Shown: piece after piece, positions 1 to 6,204 of the stretch
How positions within the stretch are numbered: the stretch's first letter is position 1
Layout of the letters: each line of letters starts with the position of its first letter
Assembly (NCBI GenBank): GCA_030044075.1
Contig: JASHWM010000212.1
Coordinates: 1-7,497, forward strand
From: Candidatus Rhabdochlamydia sp.
Lineage (GTDB): Bacteria; Chlamydiota; Chlamydiia; Chlamydiales; Rhabdochlamydiaceae
Reading direction: 5' to 3'
Length of the DNA: 7,497 bases
Notes under the pieces: model-generated
What the model was told of the DNA's origin: nothing
What the model saw: the letters and a program-made list of their open reading frames with translations, nothing else
The model's database searches: none
Made by a program: the position numbers and the translations under genes

Positions 1-2
1 AA

Positions 3-530
3 AAAAGGATCTATTACCAGGCTGCTGGAAAATTGGAAGGGGAATGCAAGTACCTGTACCATTCGGGAGCTCTCCAGGCGCATATGTTCTACCTTTCAGG
101 GCTCCTCCATGGCCCCTCGAGTTTTTTTAGCGAAGACGGTGGCCTGCTTTCCTTTAGCCCGTTTTACCATGGCAAACTTCATGGCAAGGTCAAAAGGTAT
201 TATGTTTCCGGCAGAATATATAGCGTAGGGAGCTATCTCCATGGAAAAAAAGTGGGCTCTCACCAGTTTTTCTATGAGGACGGACTTTTGAGGACCTCCA
301 TGCAGTACAAGGACGATCTTTTGCACGGGGATGTTGAGCTTTTCTGGCCGTCTGGCAAGCCCAAAAGATGCTGCTCCTTTGAAAAAGGGGTAAAAGTCGG
401 GTGGGACCGGATCTGGAACGAAGAGGGCTGTTTGATGGATGAGGGAGAATACAAAGGGGGCCGTCCGATTGGAAAACACTCAAGATGGCACAATGATGGA
501 GGTCTTCGTGAACAGCACCAATATTCCTAA
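3..530 (+). CDS. MORN-variant repeat protein (YwqK-like), 5' end outside window
   Basis: The reading frame is open from the first bases of the window (K-R-I-Y-Y-Q...) with no stop upstream, so the true start lies outside; the TTG at 33 is only an internal codon. From base 27 to the stop the protein is a tandem array of seven units of 24 residues (the last has 23). Each unit begins with G/D-x-x-x-G, carries aromatic residues around position 9-11 and a G near position 14-15, for example GKLHGKVKRYYVSG. This is the pattern of MORN-variant repeats found in YwqK-type proteins. Such repeats form beta-hairpin arrays and are thought to bind lipids or proteins; no enzyme motif is visible. Several units carry CCATGG at DNA level. 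The DUF115 gene follows after 15 nt on the same strand, so co-transcription is likely. The exact role is unknown. Confidence 0.8.
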   Translation, partial: KRIYYQAAGKLEGECKYLYHSGALQAHMFYLSGLLHGPSSFFSEDGGLLSFSPFYHGKLHGKVKRYYVSGRIYSVGSYLHGKKVGSHQFFYEDGLLRTSMQYKDDLLHGDVELFWPSGKPKRCCSFEKGVKVGWDRIWNEEGCLMDEGEYKGGRPIGKHSRWHNDGGLREQHQYS

Positions 531-545
531 TACACTCGATCTTTC

Positions 546-2321
546 ATGATGCAACAAACGGCCATAGAAGTATTAGAGAGAAGGTATCCGGAAATTTTTT
601 TCCTTCGCCACTTTACCTTTTTTGAAAAGTGGGTCCTTGCTCAAAAAGAAGGATGTTTCAATGCAAGAAGGAAAGAGGAGAGTGTCTACACTGACCTTGG
701 CAAAGAACTGCAGGCTTTCCTCAAAAATTTTGATGAGGTCCATACGGAGGTCGTCTATTTGTACGGCCTCGGCCTCGGATACCATATCGATGCAATTTTT
801 CCGTGGCTTGAGAAGGACCCAACACGCGCGATCGTTGTTTTCGAAGAAGACATCTCTGTTATCGATGCGTTTCTCCATATGCATTGGGCAGAGGCCTTCC
901 TTTCCCATCCAAGGGTCCATCTAAGGCTTGTGAAAGACCAGGAAGAGATCGTTCAAGAAGCAAAATTTTTTCCTGCGGGAAAAGTCCAGTTTTTCAAGGT
1001 AGCTTCTTATAAAAAGAAAAATTTCAAGAAGGTGAGCTTGGCGCTAAAAAGAAAAACCATCGCCGAGCACGCCTCCTGGGTCGAATGTCTCTATCCCCAT
1101 CTTCTCTTAGGCAACCTTTCCCAGAACTTTTTACGGGTCCCCAGTTCTTTTTTTGTGAACTCCTGGCAAGGACAATGCAAGAACATCCCTGCGATCATCT
1201 GCGGGGCCGGGCCATCACTTTCATTGTCATTGCCCAAGCTTCGAGGGGTGAAGGACAGGGCGCTCATCTTTGCAGGAGGCTCTACGATCGCAGCGCTCAG
1301 TAACCAAGGTGTCCTGCCCCACCTTGGAATGGCCCTTGACCCAAATACTGCGGAATACATCCGTTTAAAAAATAGCTGCGCGTTCGAGGTCCCTTTACTT
1401 TATGGGAGCAGGCTTCTGCCTGATGTGTTCAACGTATCTAGCAATCCACCTGGGTATATGCTCTCGCATACCGGCGGACCTTTAGAGACGTGGTTTGAAA
1501 AAGCGATCGGCCTTGAAGGGGAACCGATCGGCCACGGCCTTGGGAAAGAAGCCTTTTCAGTGACAACACTTGCGGTAAGTCTTGCCTGTTTTATGGGATG
1601 TAACCCGATCATATTTTGCGGGGTCGACCTTGCCTTTACAGGAGGCGACGTGTATGCAGGCGGGGTGTTGCCCGATAGTAAAAAGGTGATGAAGGAGTGG
1701 AAAAGCGAAAAGAGCCTTGAAAATGAGGTCCTTCTTTGCAAAGACCGTTTTGGCAAAGATGTCACAACGCTCCTTAAGTGGATCATGGAGGCAGACACGA
1801 TCGGCAGGTATGCAAGCAATCATCCTGGCACCGACTTTTTCAACTGCTCTGAAGGAGGGATCCCCATCCCTGGCATCGAATATCTTGCTTTTGAGGAAGC
1901 GGAGCAAAGGTATCTCTCAAAAATGCTTGATATAGAGGGCATGTGCCATCTTTTCATGCAAAGCACAAGGATCGATCCCGGCTCATCGAAGGCTTCCCAA
2001 GCACTCGAAGAATTTGCAGACAGTGTAAAGAGGTGCCTTGTTTTTTGCAGGGAAATGATCGAAGAAGTCGAAGGATTTGCAAAAAGGCCTTCTGAGCTTT
2101 TGGAAAGCGGTCGGATGATCCACCTGAAAGAAATGATCGGTAGCGAGATCGCCTACCAGCATTATCTGTTCACCCTCTCCCCCTCAATAAAACGCTGGTT
2201 CCATAGGGCCTATCTGGGAAAAGACGATCCAGACTATCGAAACAAGATGCTCGAAAGAGAAATTGCAACCTGGCAGTCATGCCAGAGGTCGCTTGAAGAG
2301 GCCATCAAGTTAATTCGCTAA
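546..2321 (+). CDS. DUF115 / 6-hydroxymethylpterin diphosphokinase MptE-like family protein
   Basis: This is a complete 591-aa protein with no signal peptide or membrane segment, so it is probably cytoplasmic. An N-terminal part (about 1-190) holds a Rossmann-like segment, YLYGLGLGYH (71-80), followed by an acidic strand end, VVFEED (97-102). The DUF115/MptE-like domain spans roughly 200-450. It has the nucleotide-binding-like loop IICGAGPSL (217-225), a strand-turn with GMALDPN (261-267), the family signature CGVDLAFTGG (358-367), and a late N-x-x-EGG-x-P-I-x-G segment (433-443). The family includes archaeal MptE, a pterin pyrophosphokinase, and bacterial Maf-type proteins that act in sugar transfer to flagellin. 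The substrate here cannot be deduced, and pterin chemistry should not be assumed. The start is ATG 546, with a second ATG at 549; there is no clear Shine-Dalgarno sequence, and translation may depend on the upstream gene. Its stop codon interleaves with the convergent regulator gene. Confidence 0.8.
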   Translation: MMQQTAIEVLERRYPEIFFLRHFTFFEKWVLAQKEGCFNARRKEESVYTDLGKELQAFLKNFDEVHTEVVYLYGLGLGYHIDAIFPWLEKDPTRAIVVFEEDISVIDAFLHMHWAEAFLSHPRVHLRLVKDQEEIVQEAKFFPAGKVQFFKVASYKKKNFKKVSLALKRKTIAEHASWVECLYPHLLLGNLSQNFLRVPSSFFVNSWQGQCKNIPAIICGAGPSLSLSLPKLRGVKDRALIFAGGSTIAALSNQGVLPHLGMALDPNTAEYIRLKNSCAFEVPLLYGSRLLPDVFNVSSNPPGYMLSHTGGPLETWFEKAIGLEGEPIGHGLGKEAFSVTTLAVSLACFMGCNPIIFCGVDLAFTGGDVYAGGVLPDSKKVMKEWKSEKSLENEVLLCKDRFGKDVTTLLKWIMEADTIGRYASNHPGTDFFNCSEGGIPIPGIEYLAFEEAEQRYLSKMLDIEGMCHLFMQSTRIDPGSSKASQALEEFADSVKRCLVFCREMIEEVEGFAKRPSELLESGRMIHLKEMIGSEIAYQHYLFTLSPSIKRWFHRAYLGKDDPDYRNKMLEREIATWQSCQRSLEEAIKLIR

Positions 2322-3626
2322 ATTATATTCTCTCAGCTTGTTGCGCAAGGTGCGGATGCTGATCCCAAGTGCCTTGGCAGCTTTTGTGCGGTTTTGATTT
2401 TTTGCAGAGAGCGTTTCTAAAATATGTTTTTTCTCGATCTCCTGCAAGGAGGCCTGGATGGGGACGCTAGCGACAGGTTCATTTCTTGTTATGGGATCGA
2501 GGGCGATGTCCTCTTTGTCTATTTTATCTTCTTGGACCATGACGACAAGGCGCTCGATCACGTTGGCGAGCTGCCTAATATTGCCTGGCCATGGGTATTC
2601 CAGGAGCTTTTCCTTTGCAGGACTTGTAAGGGATTTCTTCTTTTTTGCATTTTCATTGCAAAATTTTTCGAGGAAATACTCGGCAAGGGGCAGGATGTCC
2701 TCTTTTCTTTCCCTAAGAGGAGGCAGATGGATCGGCATGACGTTCAACCGGTAGTAGAGGTCCTCCCTGAAAATCTTCTGGTCGATGGAAGAGAGCATAT
2801 TCCTGTTCGATGTCGAGATGATCCTGACATCGACCCTGATCGGCTTCATCCCTCCGACCCTTTCGAACTCCTGCTCCTGGATCGCCCTTAGGAGTTTTGC
2901 CTGAGTTGTTAGAGGGATTTCAGAGATCTCATCGAGGAGAAGGGTGCCCTGGTTTGCAAGTTCGAACCTTCCAAACCTCGAGGAGACTGCACCAGTAAAA
3001 GCTCCCTTTTCGTGCCCAAAGAACTCAGATTCGATCAAGGTCTCGGGGATAGCGGCGCAGTTGACCTTGATGAAAGGCTGGGTGCTCCGATTCGAGTAGA
3101 TGTGGACCGCATGGGCGATCTCTTCTTTGCCGGTCCCCGATTCTCCGCTGATAAAAACACTCGCCTGGCTTTTGGCGATCGTCTCCACGTCTGCGAGGAT
3201 TTTTTTCATTGCGGGACTTTCTGCGATGATGTGATGGGGATTTTTTATCGGATTCCCAAGGGGTTTGCCCTGGATGATCTGCTTTCTTGCTCTTTCTAAT
3301 ACCTCTTCAACTTTTGCTTGGGAAAGGGGTTTTCTGCAGCAATAGAAGGCCCCCAGGTGCATCGCTTCAATCACACCATCGACCTCTTCATTCTGGCAAA
3401 GAAAGACCACGAGCGCATGGGGCTGGAGTTTTTTCACGAAGTGGATCACCTCGAACTCCGGGGACTCCTCCATGGCGCAGAAGATCAGGTCGAAGTGCTC
3501 AAGGTGCAGCTTCTCTTTTGCCATTTCCAGGCTTGGGGCGATCGCAGCGGTAATGAACAGGGAAGAGGCAACCTTCTGGATGCAACGCCCAGTAAGGAGG
3601 TCCTCGTCGACCACTAAAATTTTCAT
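2310..3626 (-). CDS. NtrC/AtoC-family sigma-54-dependent activator with a degenerate receiver domain
   Basis: This 438-aa protein has the full three-domain NtrC layout. A CheY-like receiver occupies about 1-115. The AAA+ sigma-54 interaction domain (about 131-365) has Walker A GESGTGKE (161-168), GAFTGA (208-213) for sigma-54 contact, Walker B GTLLLDEI (227-234), the arginine-finger region FREDLYYRLNV (286-296), LRERKEDI (304-311) and WPGNIRQL (346-353). A Fis-type helix-turn-helix lies at about 393-435 (NRTKAAKALGISIRTLRNKL). The receiver keeps the acidic pair D7/E8 and the lysine K99. The phospho-acceptor Asp is Ala51 (codon GCC, bases 3474-3476) and the switch Thr/Ser is Cys77. The ATPase and DNA-binding parts look functional, so the protein may act without phosphorylation. 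In Chlamydia the corresponding regulator (CtcC, also called AtoC) sits beside its kinase gene; no kinase gene is adjacent here. Upstream of the ATG is GGGGA, about 11 nt away. Confidence 0.93.
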   Translation of the reverse strand: MKILVVDEDLLTGRCIQKVASSLFITAAIAPSLEMAKEKLHLEHFDLIFCAMEESPEFEVIHFVKKLQPHALVVFLCQNEEVDGVIEAMHLGAFYCCRKPLSQAKVEEVLERARKQIIQGKPLGNPIKNPHHIIAESPAMKKILADVETIAKSQASVFISGESGTGKEEIAHAVHIYSNRSTQPFIKVNCAAIPETLIESEFFGHEKGAFTGAVSSRFGRFELANQGTLLLDEISEIPLTTQAKLLRAIQEQEFERVGGMKPIRVDVRIISTSNRNMLSSIDQKIFREDLYYRLNVMPIHLPPLRERKEDILPLAEYFLEKFCNENAKKKKSLTSPAKEKLLEYPWPGNIRQLANVIERLVVMVQEDKIDKEDIALDPITRNEPVASVPIQASLQEIEKKHILETLSAKNQNRTKAAKALGISIRTLRNKLREYNLAN

Positions 3627-3756
3627 AGCAATTTTTTCCCCGCCTGTATTGACAAGTTCGGATGCATGTTGTAGTTTTATTTAAAAAATACAACCACAGA
3701 TTTTTTATATTTTATAACTTCAATATAAATAATCTTTATTTTTAATAAAGTTTAAA
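3627..3756. promoter_or_regulatory. AT-rich divergent intergenic region with an interrupted palindrome
   Basis: These 130 bp separate the starts of the divergent sigma-54 activator and lipoprotein genes, so both promoters should lie here. On the + strand there is a perfect TTGACA at 3649-3654, but the -10 seventeen bases on (TAGTTT, 3672-3677) is poor. TATAAA at 3724-3729 is another -10 candidate without a good -35. An interrupted inverted repeat spans 3668-3694. Its outer arms are GTTGTA and TACAAC; after one mismatch, TTTT pairs with AAAA. It overlaps the weak -10 and could be an operator. I see no sigma-54 element (TGGCAC-N5-TTGC) for either gene. Confidence 0.35.
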
Positions 3757-4566
3757 ATGATTTTATTGTACTTAATTATGATTGTTTTGTTTGGGTGTTC
3801 GGGATTAGAAGAATCCCAGCAAGAAAAAATGAAACAAAATAATGTTGTCAGGGAGAAGATCTTTCGGAAATCCGGCGACAACTTCTATGCCATACAGGCC
3901 CCGGCGCAGCAAAAAAGGGAAAGGTACCCTTGGGAAGAAAACTACGAAGGATCGTTTGCAAAGATCACAAAAGAGTATTTTCGCTGCAAAGGGTCCAGCT
4001 CAAGCCCTATTAAAACATATACTACTGCAAAACAAGACGTTGTCCATCTGATCGACTGCAGGGGCTCCGACCATCATAGCCTTCCGATCGTTCAAGAAAA
4101 GGAGTTTGTCTATCCCATACTCATCCAGCTGTTGAACTATATTCAGACAAGGACAGGAAAAAAAGTCGTCATTACCTGCGGACATAGGTGTCCTGCTCAC
4201 AACAACTATTCCGACCCCTCCCCGGCCAATCAGTCCTCTAAGCACATGATCGGCGCTGAGGTCGATTTTTATGTGCAGGGGATGGAGGAGCAGCCCGAAG
4301 AGATTGTGAAGCTCCTCATCCAGTTTTATGAAAATGACAAGGAATATGGGAAATTTTTGAGGTCCCAGGAGCACAAGTCAACAGTGATCGCGCCCTGGTA
4401 TAACAAAGAAGTGCTGGTCAAGCTCTACCTTAAACATGAGGGCAGGGACATCGACAACCGCCATCCCTATCCTTACATTTCCCTTCAGGTGCGCTATGAC
4501 AGGGAGCGTAAGGAAAAAGTTGGCTTTTCTTTTGAAAAGGCCCAAAACGGATACCAAAGGCATTGA
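3757..4566 (+). CDS. Lipoprotein with peptidase M15-like (D,D-/L,D-carboxypeptidase fold) domain
   Basis: This 269-aa protein begins with a short hydrophobic signal ending in a lipobox, LFGC, so Cys14 is the likely lipidated residue; residues 15-75 are a charged, probably flexible linker. The central part (about 120-180) resembles the peptidase M15 family that trims peptidoglycan stem peptides: VVITCGHRCPAHN (137-149) matches the S/G-x-R-C/S-P-x-H-N motif, and SKHMIGAEVDF (161-171) gives the first two zinc ligands, His163 and Asp170, as H-x6-D. The third ligand usually sits in a late H-x-D-x-R motif; here the equivalent stretch reads ISLQVR (241-246), so Ser242 replaces that His. His236 lies nearby. 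It may act on the scant chlamydial-type peptidoglycan or merely bind it. The signal n-region before the ATG lacks a positive charge, and no Shine-Dalgarno sequence is evident. The alternative ATG at 3778 would leave too short a signal. Confidence 0.7.
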   Translation: MILLYLIMIVLFGCSGLEESQQEKMKQNNVVREKIFRKSGDNFYAIQAPAQQKRERYPWEENYEGSFAKITKEYFRCKGSSSSPIKTYTTAKQDVVHLIDCRGSDHHSLPIVQEKEFVYPILIQLLNYIQTRTGKKVVITCGHRCPAHNNYSDPSPANQSSKHMIGAEVDFYVQGMEEQPEEIVKLLIQFYENDKEYGKFLRSQEHKSTVIAPWYNKEVLVKLYLKHEGRDIDNRHPYPYISLQVRYDRERKEKVGFSFEKAQNGYQRH

Positions 4567-4613
4567 AGTTCTTGCAGTTTATTGCCCTCTATTCTAAGCT
4601 TTTACCAAATCAT

Positions 4614-4697
4614 GCCGATGTGGCGAAATTGGTAGACGCGGTAGACTCAAAATCTACATCTAGCAATAGAGTGCTGGTTCGAGTCCAGTCATCGGCA
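4614..4697 (+). tRNA. tRNA-Leu, anticodon CAA
   Basis: The gene folds as a class II tRNA of 84 nt. The acceptor stem GCCGATG (4614-4620) pairs with CATCGGC (4690-4696), with discriminator A4697. The D-stem GCG/CGC is at 4623-4625 and 4637-4639. The anticodon stem GTAGA/TCTAC (4641-4645, 4653-4657) encloses loop CTCAAAA, giving anticodon CAA at 4648-4650, which reads UUG. The long variable arm has TCTA/TAGA around GCAA. The T arm (4673-4689) has loop TTCGAGT. The 3' CCA is not encoded. A weak -10-like TATTCT lies at 4590-4595. The AT-rich accessory block starts just downstream, which fits the frequent use of tRNA genes as integration sites. Confidence 0.97.
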
Positions 4698-4787
4698 ATT
4701 CACCAGACAAGATCTCTTGAAAAAGGTTCTATCAGGCGTTTTTCGTTTTCTAACATTGTTTTTTGTGAAATAAGAGCTAATGCAGGA

Positions 4788-4812
4788 TTCAAGAGGGTGG
4801 TTCGATAACTAT
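4788..4812 (+). repeat. Direct repeat, left copy (12-bp identical core GTGGTTCGATAA)
   Basis: This stretch matches 6503-6527 at 20 of 25 positions without gaps. The shared parts are TTCAA at the left, the core GTGGTTCGATAA (4797-4808), and scattered single bases. Both copies have the same orientation and they bracket the toxin-antitoxin operon. The last part of this copy is the left arm of the 51-nt hairpin. The core contains GGTTCGA, which also occurs in the T arm of the neighbouring tRNA-Leu (4676-4682). Confidence 0.45.
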
Positions 4813-4849
4813 TTTCCCGAAAAATGCAATTTGCAGGAAAAATCGAACC
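4799..4849. repeat. 51-nt nested inverted repeat (one-sided-bulge hairpin)
   Basis: Three stems nest exactly. GGTTCGAT (4799-4806) pairs with ATCGAACC (4842-4849). TTTTCC (4812-4817) pairs with GGAAAA (4836-4841). TGCA (4825-4828) pairs with TGCA (4832-4835) around a 3-nt loop. The 3' arm is continuous, and all unpaired bases (AACTA and a 7-nt CGAAAAA) lie on the 5' arm. No clear T-run follows on either strand, so it is not a standard terminator. It may be a dispersed structured repeat, a recombination site, or an mRNA-stabilising 3' structure for the antitoxin transcript. Confidence 0.5.
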
Positions 4850-4891
4850 TAACAGCTTTTGTTTAATTTCATTCAATACGACAATTCTTTT

Positions 4892-5758
4892 TTATATTTT
4901 TAACTCTTTTGAAAATTCATAGCTGATAAGTTGTAAGGGTTCCGTTTTTTTAAACGCCTGCTCCTCATGAGAAATTTTTAAAAGCCTCTGTCCACCGTCC
5001 TTATCTGCGATTTGTGCAATAAATTCTAAAATCTCTCTTTCTGAATCCGAAAAAACACTTAAATCAGGCTTTTCAATGCTTTTTAAAATGTGGTGACCTC
5101 CAGAAATCAAAACTCCCTTCGAGAGAAATAGCTGATAGATGTTCTGGAACTGATCTGGGCAAGGGCCATATTCTAAATGAACATACCTAGTTCCAGTTAT
5201 GCTCATTCCATGTTGTTGAAAATGTTTGAAATCAGCATAAAACATAGCTTTGTTCAAAAATAAAGGGCTCTTTGTGAATCCTATCAAATAGCGCACAGCT
5301 TGTTTAAACAGCTCTAAACAAAATGGTCTATTTCCACTGTAAATGTCGGAGGGTTGGCTTTTCCAATGAATTTCAAGGGCATTGATTTCTGCATATGCTT
5401 CATCGCATTTCAAACGTATATGATCATCCTGAACAACATCTTGTACAAAATATGTCTCCCAACGTTTGATACTTGCTTCTCCAACTTTTAAATAGTTGGC
5501 AAAAGCAGCTTGAGACATTCCAAGCAAAGCGCGATATTTGATAATCTCCTCAGATGTCAAAAGATTGTGTAGCTTTCGATATTTATCCGCAGCACTTCTT
5601 CGAAGCACGTTCATCTGCTCTCCATCCATTAAAGGCGTCTGGCATTTTGTGCAAACAAACGAGGGCACGACCACCTCAACTTCCTCCCCTTTTATCACAG
5701 GATTAAAGCGCATGTTTTTTGACTCAAACTTTTCACAATCACAATTTAGGCATTTCAT
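4892..5758 (-). CDS. Antitoxin: MqsA/YgiT-type zinc finger + HTH + Panacea (SocA/DUF4065) domain
   Basis: This 288-aa protein has three parts. Residues 1-45 form a YgiT/MqsA-type zinc finger with paired cysteines C3/C6 and C36/C39 (FVCTKCQTPL). Residues about 68-105 are an XRE-type helix-turn-helix (MSQAAFANYLKVGEASIKRWE), as in the DNA-binding half of MqsA. Residues about 145-285 match the Panacea/SocA (DUF4065) fold, with LNKAMFYADF (168-177), the G-x-x-I-T-G-x-x-Y segment (184-192), EYGPCPDQF (196-204) and ISHEEQAF (262-269). Panacea is known as an antitoxin domain able to neutralise many unrelated toxins, and the HTH part of such proteins usually represses its own operon. The gene lies 12 nt after the toxin candidate, with a good GGAGA ribosome site 8 nt before the ATG. 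The toxin-first order matches mqsRA and higBA. It is AT-rich: 22 of 60 bases are G/C at 4921-4980 against 36 of 60 at 1261-1320, which suggests acquisition. Confidence 0.85.
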   Translation of the reverse strand: MKCLNCDCEKFESKNMRFNPVIKGEEVEVVVPSFVCTKCQTPLMDGEQMNVLRRSAADKYRKLHNLLTSEEIIKYRALLGMSQAAFANYLKVGEASIKRWETYFVQDVVQDDHIRLKCDEAYAEINALEIHWKSQPSDIYSGNRPFCLELFKQAVRYLIGFTKSPLFLNKAMFYADFKHFQQHGMSITGTRYVHLEYGPCPDQFQNIYQLFLSKGVLISGGHHILKSIEKPDLSVFSDSEREILEFIAQIADKDGGQRLLKISHEEQAFKKTEPLQLISYEFSKELKI

Positions 5759-5770
5759 TTAATCTTCTCC

Positions 5771-6142
5771 TTATTGTTCTGTTGAGCGACTTTGGTGCAG
5801 TGAGACATAGTAATATCGCTCATCCTTCAAAACAAATTTGATATACATTTGCTTGGCGCATTTAGAGCTCCACCAGCTAAAGGCCAGTAACTCAAATCCC
5901 GCTATTGCTTTTTCATAGGACTTTTGTGGAGGTCTTGACCCTTTGTAATCCTTTGGAGAAATTTCCTCCAACAGCTCTCTGATAAACTGCCAAACATCAT
6001 TTGTGTCTCCAATGTCTAGATCATTTAACTCGCCTACAGCTTTCGAAGGGTTTGCAAACATTCCATGTCGGTTTTTTAAAAACTCTTTTGCTTCATTTAA
6101 CCGTTTGGTCAGCTCTCGATCTGAGGGGCGCTTATCGTGCAT
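5771..6142 (-). CDS. Candidate toxin of the Panacea antitoxin operon (MqsR/RelE-like C-terminus)
   Basis: This 123-aa protein is the first gene of the two-gene operon. Residues 1-65 are helical and charged. Residues 82-118 look like the beta-sheet core of an MqsR/RelE-type mRNA interferase: FELLAFSWWSSK, then MYIKFVLKDERYYYVSLHQS, which resembles the last two strands of MqsR (Y-L-K-I... V-S-F). I do not recognise the family with certainty. Its function as a toxin is inferred mainly from size, position before a Panacea antitoxin, and this C-terminal pattern. Basic or polar residues that could serve in RNA cleavage include K94, K97, K102, H116 and R119. The ATG at 6142 has AAGGG 7 nt upstream, and a second ATG at 6147 is out of frame. 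Other possibilities are a different toxin class that Panacea neutralises, or an accessory protein. Confidence 0.7.
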   Translation of the reverse strand: MHDKRPSDRELTKRLNEAKEFLKNRHGMFANPSKAVGELNDLDIGDTNDVWQFIRELLEEISPKDYKGSRPPQKSYEKAIAGFELLAFSWWSSKCAKQMYIKFVLKDERYYYVSLHQSRSTEQ

Positions 6143-6162
6143 TTCATGTCCCTTCGTATATT

Positions 6163-6204
6163 ATTATAGCATCATATGATACCAATTGCAATAAAAAAAG
6201 TCAA
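6163..6204 (-). promoter_or_regulatory. Promoter and candidate operator of the toxin-antitoxin operon
   Basis: On the - strand, TTGACT (6204-6199) is followed after exactly 17 bp by TATCAT (6181-6176), five of six matches to consensus at each box. A perfect TATAAT (6168-6163) lies just downstream and pairs with TTGCAA (6191-6186), also at 17 bp, so two promoters overlap. The perfect 10-bp palindrome ATCATATGAT (6171-6180) covers the first -10 and fits an autorepressor site for the antitoxin HTH. A second palindrome, ATTGCAAT (6185-6192), sits in the spacer. The toxin ATG is 20 nt past the downstream -10. Confidence 0.6.

Larger units (their letters stand above)
4698..4891. other. Spacer between tRNA-Leu and the antitoxin, with an in-frame open stretch past the antitoxin stop
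   Basis: These 194 bp hold the left direct repeat and a nested hairpin, listed separately. On the - strand the frame of the antitoxin gene stays open for 63 codons after its TAA (4891 down to 4703, stop at 4700-4702). The encoded stretch includes the protein-like SYRTTLLNPALALISQ. The Panacea domain already looks complete at the TAA, so this is unlikely to be a needed C-terminus. It could be a read-through extension, a decayed gene end, or chance in AT-rich DNA. I see no convincing terminator with a T-run for either the tRNA or the antitoxin. Confidence 0.3.

Noticed and set aside
2310..2330. Possible terminator between the convergent DUF115 and activator genes
   Set aside because: The stops interleave over 12 bp and no hairpin with a T-run is visible on either strand.
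2424..2891. 155-codon open frame on the + strand inside the sigma-54 activator
   Set aside because: It is antisense to a gene with clear AAA+ motifs and has no domain of its own; it is a shadow frame, as are the others at 3012-3617.
4563..4808. Open frame on the + strand of 81 codons
   Set aside because: It runs straight through tRNA-Leu; its central part (DVAKLVDAVDSKSTSSNRVL) is the familiar false translation of a tRNA-Leu gene.
4794..4853. Integron attC-like site (ACCTAAC at 4847-4853 fits RYYYAAC)
   Set aside because: The left side has no GTTRRRY partner and no integron integrase is visible.
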